DNA of 55,567 nucleotides from the NCBI GenBank assembly GCA_001839685.1, contig MLAK01000848.1:1-55567 (forward strand). Direction: 5' to 3'. Below are positions 49,181-55,567 of the stretch, in pieces. Made by a program: the position numbers and the translations under genes. The notes beneath the pieces were generated by a model, which was given only the letters and a program-made list of their open reading frames with translations, was not told where the DNA came from and made no database searches. Source of the stretch: Tritrichomonas foetus. Lineage: Eukaryota > Parabasalia > Tritrichomonadida > Tritrichomonadidae. The first letter of the stretch is position 1; every line of letters begins with the position of its first letter.

Positions 49181-51349
49181 TCATGGTACATATACTAAGA
49201 ATCGAGTATCTGATTTATCTCTTTCAATGAAGTCACCTTCAATCATGCGATCAATTACTTTTGGAATATCACCATCCCTAATATTAAATTTCTGACTCAA
49301 TTCTTCAATAATTTTGGTATTCAATTCAGTTTCTTGCATTCTTCGATTTGCTTTCATTAATTTAGCAATTACAGATTGAATGGACATTGTATGATCATGA
49401 GATTGAATAATTTTTTGTCTCTCATTAAATCTAACATTGATAGAATTTATAAAAATATTCATTTTCTTTTCTTTTGGAGGTTCCTCACAAATGTAAAATT
49501 TATCTCCAACTTTTTTGGCAATTTTTGATTTGATTAGAAATTTTAGTGCACTATTCAGAACATCGAGGCTGGCATTGGTACTTTTAAAATTATAATTTCC
49601 TTGTTGTATCATTTGAATGAGAAGATACTGAAGGGCTGACATGGTTATAAACCTTTCGTTCTTTCCCCATCGAGCTTTAACAAAAAAAATAGTGAAAGCG
49701 CCGGAAATTACAAATTTACGACTTTGGTAATTCTCAGAATAGCTTTTCAGCTCTTCCATCATTTTGGCTTCAAACTCAGGAGGTACTTTTGATTGATCAT
49801 TACCAACAAGTGGATTGGATAAAGTGGAATTCATTACGATGAAATTTCCAAACGCTGTATAATCTCGAAGCATACTATAAACACCACGCATTTGTTCATT
49901 GGAAAACATTAAGTTCAGGGTTTTTGCAAATGCTAGTTCTTTTTCTTTATTCGTTGAATGTTTTTGAAGTAATCTTAATAAGAATGCACGAGTAAGTTCA
50001 GTAGAAAGCTGCTCACTTTCAGCATACAGAGGTACAAGAGGCGCAAGCTCTTTCACATTTGAAGGTAAATCAAAATGGCCAAATAATACTGATACAAACT
50101 GGACAGGGAATTTAGAATCAGCTTTTGAAATGAAATTCGAGACAATAGTTCGTGCAGGTGCATCATTGTACATAACAGAAGAATAGAAATTTAAGTATCC
50201 AACTAATGAAAAATAATCAATAGGTAAACTGACAGATTTCATTTGATCATTTACCAATGTTGTGTATTTCGAAATATGTTCAGGTAAGAGGAATTGTTTT
50301 AATGCTATTAAAGCTTCGGGGAATCTTTTTTCCAATAAACCATTAACTAATTTCGGCATGTATGGAATTATAGTTATCGGCTGAAGAATATTAATTGGGA
50401 AAACTGAAGAAAGTTTTTTGGTTTCATTAATTAAATAAAACAATCGATCAGTATCGCTCATATGAGGATCTAAAGACTCGTAACTTGTTCGGAATAATTC
50501 TTTTATTGGCTCAACACAATCATGTCCAAGAAGTCCAAGTAAGTCAAATAGTTCACGTGTTAATGAATCACAATTGGCGTTATTAGATACTAAATTTCTA
50601 ATACTTTCTTGGATTTCGTCATGCAAGATATAAAGTGCACGTGGATGTACTTCTGAATTCCATAAATCGATTCCCATTTTCATACATTTATTCACATGCT
50701 GTTTGCACAGTTCTTTGTATTTCCAATGTGGTAAAGAATTGTACTGGTCTTGTATAGATTTTAAACCAACAAATTTCATAAATGATTGAATCTGAATTAT
50801 TTCTTTTTGAAAGTTTTTCCATTCATTAATTAGTTTTTGAATAGATGAAATATCTAAGTCATCTAAACGATTAATAAGCTCCATTTTTAGCTTATCGTAT
50901 AGCTCAAATGAATTTGTGGTTATATTTCTGGCAGCTTTAAAAACTGTAGCAAAAGAAATTGATGAAGAAGTATGCGATAGAATTGCATTAACCGCTTTCA
51001 TCAATTCTTTCTCTGGAACGATTGGCGGACTAGATTTGGTCGCTGAAGGACGAACTTCGAATGTTCGATTTGCTGTTTTAATGTTACGTGAAGCATTTGA
51101 TGGATTTGCTTTCGATTGTGTTTGAGATTGATTTGTGTTACTTAATCGGCGGTTTGTGTTTGATGGCTGAAAAGTATATCGGCTTGATACAGAAAAAGCA
51201 TTTGTTGCATTCGAACGAGTAGTCGTGGATGTAGACGATGATGTGGATGATGAGGTATGAGCGAATGAGGGAGCTCTATTTGGAATATTCCCTCTTGCAC
51301 TTGTCTTTGGAGGAGGGGCGGCTGTCATTCTGCCTCTCCGTACATTCAT
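49181..51349 (-). CDS. Cullin, scaffold of a RING E3 ubiquitin ligase
   Basis: 722 residues from ATG 51349. Residues 1-105 are Ser/Thr/Asn-rich and low in complexity. The cullin-repeat helices follow from about 120, and the globular cullin-homology region from about 420 (NPLVGNDQSKVPPEFEAKMM and on). The winged-helix C terminus is diagnostic: VIAKLMKANRRMQETELN, VIDRMIEGDFIERD and the end RFLVYVP (most cullins end in Y-x-A). Lys666 in KLMKANR is the expected NEDD8 attachment site. It should bind a RING protein (Rbx1/Roc1) at the C terminus and a substrate adaptor at the N terminus. Which class (Cul1, 3 or 4) cannot be fixed by eye. AT-rich codon use; the extended N terminus is unusual. Confidence 0.85.
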   Translation of the reverse strand: MNVRRGRMTAAPPPKTSARGNIPNRAPSFAHTSSSTSSSTSTTTRSNATNAFSVSSRYTFQPSNTNRRLSNTNQSQTQSKANPSNASRNIKTANRTFEVRPSATKSSPPIVPEKELMKAVNAILSHTSSSISFATVFKAARNITTNSFELYDKLKMELINRLDDLDISSIQKLINEWKNFQKEIIQIQSFMKFVGLKSIQDQYNSLPHWKYKELCKQHVNKCMKMGIDLWNSEVHPRALYILHDEIQESIRNLVSNNANCDSLTRELFDLLGLLGHDCVEPIKELFRTSYESLDPHMSDTDRLFYLINETKKLSSVFPINILQPITIIPYMPKLVNGLLEKRFPEALIALKQFLLPEHISKYTTLVNDQMKSVSLPIDYFSLVGYLNFYSSVMYNDAPARTIVSNFISKADSKFPVQFVSVLFGHFDLPSNVKELAPLVPLYAESEQLSTELTRAFLLRLLQKHSTNKEKELAFAKTLNLMFSNEQMRGVYSMLRDYTAFGNFIVMNSTLSNPLVGNDQSKVPPEFEAKMMEELKSYSENYQSRKFVISGAFTIFFVKARWGKNERFITMSALQYLLIQMIQQGNYNFKSTNASLDVLNSALKFLIKSKIAKKVGDKFYICEEPPKEKKMNIFINSINVRFNERQKIIQSHDHTMSIQSVIAKLMKANRRMQETELNTKIIEELSQKFNIRDGDIPKVIDRMIEGDFIERDKSDTRFLVYVP

Positions 51350-51525
51350 TTTCTTGGCGAAATTTAAATGAGATTTTGAGCATAAAGAAGCCGTTTAAAA
51401 AATAAATCATTCAAAAAAATTGATGTAAAATCTTTATTCTCGTTAACCAAATACATGTTAACAATACATATCAAATCAAACCAATTGTTTTTTTCTTGAA
51501 GATTCTATTAACAGAATAACATGTG

Positions 51526-54102
51526 TTATAGATTATCAATCATTTCTTTGATCATTTTCTCCCAATCAAATGTTGGATCAACTTTCGAAAGCCATTCCAT
51601 TGCTTTTTCTGAGTTTCTTTCCCATTCACTTTCCCAGAAACAATAACGCCTCCTTAAAATTGCCAATGCAAAAACTGTGCATAACACCCGTTTTTTAGTG
51701 ATTCCTTTAAAGCTTGGCATTATTCCAAAGATCTTCCTATTTTCAAGTTCTGTAAACATTTTGAGTTGTGGAATTGTGTGAACTTCACATCCATCTGCTA
51801 ATCTTTCTTCATCATTCCATGATCCATTACTTTCTTGAAGTGCAATTACATCTTTATATCGAGTGAATTCTGGATTTTTAAACAATCGTTTTACTTTAGA
51901 GAAAAATGATTCTTGGTTAACTGCTTTTCGAAATGGTACTCCAAACATACCTGGTGAACCTCTTTTTTCTTCTTTAAATGTTAATCTATCATCTATTAAT
52001 GTATCATTTTTGAATGCAAGAACTGCATCACCTGTTCGAATGGCCAATTCTAAACTATGCAGTGATCTTTCGTGTACCTCATGTGCATTCCTGAGAACCT
52101 GTTCCATTTTTAGTGATTGTGGATCTGATGGATTTGGTTGATTAGTTTTTGAAGAAACTCCAATAAATGTTGTGTATTCACATTGAACACCACTTCTTAA
52201 TGATAATTCTACCGATTTCACTTTGTCTTTTCGAATTTCTTTCAATTGATGAAATGCAAATAATGCTAAAATACAATCATCATCCCAAAATTCATTATTT
52301 TTGTTCAACTTATCTTCAATATTCTCTTCTTTTTCATCTTGTTCTTCTTTTTCATCTTGTTCTTCTTTTTCATCTTGTTCTTCTTTTTCATCTTGTTCTT
52401 CTTTTTCATCTTGTTCTTCTTTTTCTTGGTTATCTTCACTTACTTTGGTTTCTTCATTGTCATGATCTTGATCATTTAAATAATTCGATTCAATAATAAT
52501 GTTGATTTCTTCTTCACCATAATGTCCAATGAAATTTAAAACAGAATTCGTTTGAATTGGTTCAAAAAGGGAAATATAAACATTTTGAACACTATTTGGT
52601 AACATTGGATGAATTGGAAAAGGTAATATTTCATAATTCTCATTTTCTGATATAAAAATTTCACAATCTTTAATAATTTCCATTTTCGATATATCAAGCA
52701 TGTCAGTGACGAAATCATTCAATTTTGTTGTGTTTTGAAGATCGGAGATGGAAACAAAGATAGATTTACCACTTGTTGCCCGAGAAAGATTATCAAGAAA
52801 TCCTAAATCGGCTCCTCTTCCAAGACCAAGTCCAAAAATTCGAACAAAAGAAGAATTTTTTTCAACTAATTCTAATGTTTGAATAGAATCGAAGGCTTCA
52901 CCATCTGTGATCATGAAAATGTTTCCAAAATCATTATTTTCTTTCAGCATTTGAATAATATTTTGAAATGGCTTTAAAAATTCTGTACCTCCTAAATTCG
53001 ATTTCATTTCATTAATAAAGTTATTTATAATTGATTCATTTCCTTTAATTATCATTGATTTTTCAAATAAATTTTCGAATGTTGATCCAAATTTCACAAT
53101 ATTAATTTTTGTATCTGGTGAAAGTGTTGAAATACAATTTTCTAAACATTTTTTGGCTGATTGCATTAAACAACCACTCATTGAACAACTACAATCAACT
53201 AAAAAAATCATTTCGCTTTCTTGACTTTTTGATTTTTTATCATTTTCTTGAGAATAAAGTTGTAAATCATGTGATTTTTCTTTTGAGCTTTCAGAATTTG
53301 AAATGATTGAATCAGAAATGAATGGAATAATTGATGCAATCATGCTATTTTTAGAACATGTAACAACACTTTCAATAGGATCATTCATTTCAACTTCAAT
53401 GAATAATGAACTTGTTTCTACAGTCCAATCTGAAATTGTGAATTTTTCTGAGAATTGATAATTTCCTTGCCTTTTTGAATTACGTTTGAGATTGTTAGTT
53501 TGAAGTGTTTGTTTGACTTGTTTCTTTCCATTAACTCGAATTTCGTTGATTTCTCGTTGTTGTTTGACTTCGAAATCAAATGAAACTTTCAATGATGATA
53601 AACCAGCGAATCTTGTCTTCAGATCCATAATTTGTCCTTCATCATCACTAACTTGAATAGGTAACTTCATAGAAATAATATTTTTGTTAATTAGTTTAGC
53701 TTCAAAACAACAATGAATAACAACTTTGCATGTTTCGTTTGCTGGAATATTTCCAAGTTTGATTAAATTCATTCCTGGCTTTTGTACTTCATTCATAACA
53801 ACTGTTCTTCCTTCTGCCTTTGCTTCTTCATAAATATGTTTGGCCTCCTCTTTATCTTTCAATTTGGCGATGATTATTTCTTCTCCAACAAAAAATAGCA
53901 TTTTGTATAAACACAAGTTATTATCTGTTGGAAAAGAATAAAATACTTCTCTCATTACTTTTATTGATAGATTTTTGATAGACTGTGTAATTTGGAGATT
54001 TGCAACAAAATCTCGAAGTTGGCATTTTATGTCGATTTCTGATGGCTGAAGAGGCAACTTCACACCGTTATCGATTATAGCATAAAACGATCCAAGTGTC
54101 AT
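51526..54102 (-). CDS. VIT and von Willebrand factor A domain protein
   Basis: Start taken at ATG 54102: ten codons upstream only a TTG opens the frame, the initiator-like TTCATTTTAAGA immediately precedes this ATG, and MTLGSFYAIIDNGVKLPLQP is a typical VIT-domain beginning. 858 residues. The VIT domain covers about 1-130, the vWA domain about 295-480 with the metal-binding DCSCS at 303-307, plus T and D residues (GGTEF; MITDGEAFD). At 557-592 there is a Glu/Gln/Asp/Lys repeat (EEQDEK x5), encoded by a perfect 18-base repeat. The C-terminal 200 residues (QESNGSWN, VLCTVFALAILRRRY) resemble those of inter-alpha-trypsin-inhibitor/PARP4-like proteins. No signal peptide, so it is intracellular. 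Role unknown; vault/PARP4-related or vesicular scaffolding are guesses. Confidence 0.85.
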   Translation of the reverse strand: MTLGSFYAIIDNGVKLPLQPSEIDIKCQLRDFVANLQITQSIKNLSIKVMREVFYSFPTDNNLCLYKMLFFVGEEIIIAKLKDKEEAKHIYEEAKAEGRTVVMNEVQKPGMNLIKLGNIPANETCKVVIHCCFEAKLINKNIISMKLPIQVSDDEGQIMDLKTRFAGLSSLKVSFDFEVKQQREINEIRVNGKKQVKQTLQTNNLKRNSKRQGNYQFSEKFTISDWTVETSSLFIEVEMNDPIESVVTCSKNSMIASIIPFISDSIISNSESSKEKSHDLQLYSQENDKKSKSQESEMIFLVDCSCSMSGCLMQSAKKCLENCISTLSPDTKINIVKFGSTFENLFEKSMIIKGNESIINNFINEMKSNLGGTEFLKPFQNIIQMLKENNDFGNIFMITDGEAFDSIQTLELVEKNSSFVRIFGLGLGRGADLGFLDNLSRATSGKSIFVSISDLQNTTKLNDFVTDMLDISKMEIIKDCEIFISENENYEILPFPIHPMLPNSVQNVYISLFEPIQTNSVLNFIGHYGEEEINIIIESNYLNDQDHDNEETKVSEDNQEKEEQDEKEEQDEKEEQDEKEEQDEKEEQDEKEENIEDKLNKNNEFWDDDCILALFAFHQLKEIRKDKVKSVELSLRSGVQCEYTTFIGVSSKTNQPNPSDPQSLKMEQVLRNAHEVHERSLHSLELAIRTGDAVLAFKNDTLIDDRLTFKEEKRGSPGMFGVPFRKAVNQESFFSKVKRLFKNPEFTRYKDVIALQESNGSWNDEERLADGCEVHTIPQLKMFTELENRKIFGIMPSFKGITKKRVLCTVFALAILRRRYCFWESEWERNSEKAMEWLSKVDPTFDWEKMIKEMIDNL
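52325..52430 (-). repeat. 18-base coding microsatellite-like repeat (EEQDEK)
   Basis: TTCTTCTTTTTCATCTTG is repeated about five times without error on the plus strand, encoding the EEQDEK repeat in the VIT-vWA gene on the minus strand. The perfect identity implies recent expansion and likely length variation between isolates. Confidence 0.85.
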
Positions 54103-54531
54103 TCTTAAAATGAAATGTTGAAATAGTGACAATAACTCTCAAAAATTCTTAGAATTTTGGGTCTTTGAGTTCAGAAAAAGTTGATTATTGTGATGTCAAA
54201 AAAGGGCATAAATTTTATAATCATGCCCATCATTCAAAAAGTTTTATTACAATTGTACATAGGAAGCCGATTTAAATTCTTCATTATTGTTGGTTTTTGT
54301 AAGTTTGGGGTCACCTGAAAAATCCAATAATTAAATCTTTCTTGTCGAAATCTGCGATGTTATTGCCTAGATTAATGGACTAGAAAATTTTAGAGACTAA
54401 ATATATATTCAATTAATGTGAGTTTTTCTGTAGAAATTATAACCATATCCAAGTGTTTTAGACAAAATCATTGAAATGATTTTTATTTCTGTGCTTATAT
54501 AGTCAATAATTCTGATAAAGACCATATAAAC
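54103..54531. other. Divergent intergenic region
   Basis: Holds both promoters. On the minus-strand side: initiator-like TCATTT at 54108-54113, AGAAAAAGTTG at 54174-54184, a short palindrome GGGCAT/ATGCCC at 54207-54231, and TTCAAAAAGTTTT at 54234-54246. On the plus side, no clear initiator was found for the bromodomain gene. Confidence 0.45.
54108..54113 (-). promoter_or_regulatory. Initiator-like TCATTT before the VIT-vWA gene
   Basis: On the minus strand TTCATTTTAAGA runs directly into ATG 54102; it is the main reason for choosing this start over the upstream TTG. Confidence 0.55.
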
Positions 54532-55077
54532 ATGGAAAAAGTTATTATTAAAAAAAAATATCACATACGCAGTTTTTCAAAAATGAGACCAAGCCGTTCA
54601 GGTTCAGTAAATTCGACAATGAATCAAGTACAAGCTCAATTTTGTGCAAAAATTACCAAAAAGATCAGCAACTTTACAATGGCTCGTTTTTTTCGGCAGC
54701 CAGTTGATCCAAAGCGGGATGGAGCGGAAGACTACCTCGATAAGATAAAAAAACCGATGGACCTCGGAACAGTCCTTCAGAATTTACACGATAGCAAATA
54801 CCAAAGCGTCGATCAATGGAAAAACGATATGAATTTGATCTGGAAAAACGCAATGACTTACAACAATCAGGCTTCTCCACTTTACATCATTGCGCAGGAC
54901 CTGCAGGAAACGTTTAAAAAGCTAGTCGAAACCATACCAAAAACGCATACAGAAGAGTGGCTAATGAGGGTGAGGAAGGAGCACAATAAGCTCCAGAGAA
55001 TTATTGATGCCAAAACTAGGACGCTCGGACATAAACCAACCAAAATCATTTTGAAGCCGCCAAAATCACAACAATAA
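54532..55077 (+). CDS. Small single-bromodomain protein
   Basis: 181 residues from ATG 54532; a second in-frame ATG at 54583 could be the true start. The bromodomain covers about residues 38-140: FRQPVDPKRDGAEDYLDKIK, KPMDLGTVLQNLHDSKYQSV, DQWKNDMNLIWKNAMTYNNQ and LYIIAQDLQETFKKL. The acetyl-lysine-reading Asn is in NAMTYN, and the ZA-loop residues D-Y-x-x-I-K-x-P-M-D-L are intact, so it should bind acetylated histone or other lysines. The C terminus is basic (HKPTKIILKPPKSQQ). Short proteins made of little more than one bromodomain are typical of trichomonads, where they probably act as subunits of chromatin complexes (inference). G+C-rich codons. Confidence 0.9.
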   Translation: MEKVIIKKKYHIRSFSKMRPSRSGSVNSTMNQVQAQFCAKITKKISNFTMARFFRQPVDPKRDGAEDYLDKIKKPMDLGTVLQNLHDSKYQSVDQWKNDMNLIWKNAMTYNNQASPLYIIAQDLQETFKKLVETIPKTHTEEWLMRVRKEHNKLQRIIDAKTRTLGHKPTKIILKPPKSQQ

Positions 55078-55198
55078 TTTTTGTTTCTGTCTTTCGATTC
55101 TGTTAATAAATAGTATTAAATAAATAAATAAATAAATATTTTAAAGTTAATTTTCATTCTTCGCAAGTTCAACATTAATTAATGCGATATCAGTTTTT

Positions 55199-55251
55199 CC
55201 GTGAACTTATAAGGTCAAATGAAAAGTCAAATTATTGAAAAGTGTTCACGG
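55199..55251. repeat. Inverted repeat CCGTGAAC/GTTCACGG
   Basis: Perfect 8-base arms (55199-55206 and 55244-55251), extended by TT/AA beyond a two-base bulge, around a 37-base interior. It lies just before the perfect hairpin at 55266 and may belong to the same structure. Confidence 0.55.
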
Positions 55252-55265
55252 TTCCCCTTTTTGGC

Positions 55266-55291
55266 ACGAAAAAAGTTCAGACTTTTTTCGT
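55266..55291. repeat. Perfect hairpin, 11-base stem and 4-base loop
   Basis: ACGAAAAAAGT, loop TCAG, ACTTTTTTCGT: all 11 pairs match. It sits about 190 bases after the bromodomain stop codon and 215 bases before the terminal repeat. It contains the AAAAAGT word on both strands, so it could be a paired factor site, a transcript-end structure or part of a repeat. Confidence 0.65.
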
Positions 55292-55506
55292 TAAAAGTAT
55301 GAACAAACTCGTACATTCAAAAAGTAGAATTTGAATGGGTTCATCATGAATACAAATTCACTCTTTCCAATTATATGGTACTCATGTATATTTCATGTTT
55401 TTTGGTTTTGTTTTCAGATGAAGACAAGATACCAATGATCTGGTGATAATTAATAATAACTTATTAATCAAATTCCCATCATCATCGACAAAAATATCGA
55501 AAATAG

Positions 55507-55567
55507 TATATATTATGTTTGAGTCATGACCTCCCCCTATAAATATCCAGAAATGAAACCAACGAAT
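55507..55567 (-). repeat. Right terminal inverted repeat (61 bases)
   Basis: Reverse complement of 7-67 at 57 of 61 positions; see the left copy. The window ends exactly at the last base of the match, with the left copy preceded by only six extra bases. Confidence 0.9.

Noticed and set aside
1..55567. Interpretation of the whole window as one giant transposon (Maverick-like) with terminal inverted repeats
   Set aside because: No integrase, protein-primed polymerase, ATPase, protease or capsid gene is present, and the content is host housekeeping and family genes. Kept only as an alternative in the terminal-repeat finding.

Overview
The window looks like a piece of nuclear chromosome from a parabasalid protist, most likely a Tritrichomonas-type trichomonad. 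The basis is mixed. The DNA is very AT-rich, and genes are single open frames with no intron I could recognise. Initiator-like TCAYTW sequences lie a few bases upstream of several start codons. One gene encodes an initiator-binding-domain (IBP39-type) transcription factor, a family known from trichomonads. Several gene families are typical of these genomes: kinase-Sel1 fusions, BTB/F5-8C proteins, very large single-pass surface proteins, long coiled-coil proteins and small bromodomain proteins. The species is inferred from family knowledge, not shown. A 148-base run of N and one isolated n mark this as a draft scaffold.

Layout. 1-1.5 kb: a 61-base terminal repeat and a broken BTB/F5-8C gene. 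1.6-10.9 kb: a giant surface protein (-), a coiled-coil protein (+) and a kinase-Sel1 protein (+). 11-16.6 kb: gene-poor, with a 24 x 14-base minisatellite, a GC-richer unexplained island, a small Cys-motif gene (-), a small MGC acylated protein (+) and a decayed beta-helix surface gene (-). 16.6-25.7 kb: an unknown protein (+), a minisatellite with the N gap, a pseudokinase (-), the Brix protein RPF1 (-), a frameshifted ORF and NAD-glycerol-3-phosphate dehydrogenase (-). 25.7-28.3 kb: non-coding, with transposon-like remnants. 28.3-36.3 kb: a ubiquitin-like protein (-), an LCAT-like lipase (+), a truncated CacyBP copy (-), a long coiled-coil protein (+) and the initiator-binding factor (-). 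36.3-42.8 kb: a helical-repeat protein (-) divergent from a CRN/RHS-like NTPase-nuclease (+). 43.4-55.1 kb: CacyBP/SIP (+), an intact-looking 523-base MITE with 9-base target duplication, a hypothetical (-), an LRR protein (+), a cullin (-), a VIT-vWA protein (-) and a bromodomain protein (+). The window ends in an inverted copy of the first 61 bases.

There are no operons; genes are independent transcription units, often convergent or divergent. Functional themes present are housekeeping (RPF1, G3PDH), ubiquitin-related regulation (cullin, CacyBP/SIP, ubiquitin-like protein), signalling (kinase, pseudokinase, bromodomain) and transcription start recognition (initiator-binding factor). The best candidates for something new are: the inverted repeats closing both ends; the MITE and its decayed relative; the ubiquitin-like precursor with a Gly-Gly and an 8-residue tail; the NTPase-nuclease with its divergent partner; and the shared upstream AAAAAGT motif. 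Several long frames, if taken to the first possible codon, would begin at non-ATG codons. I moved those starts to the first ATG: 4921, 20778, 39418, 47622 and 54102.
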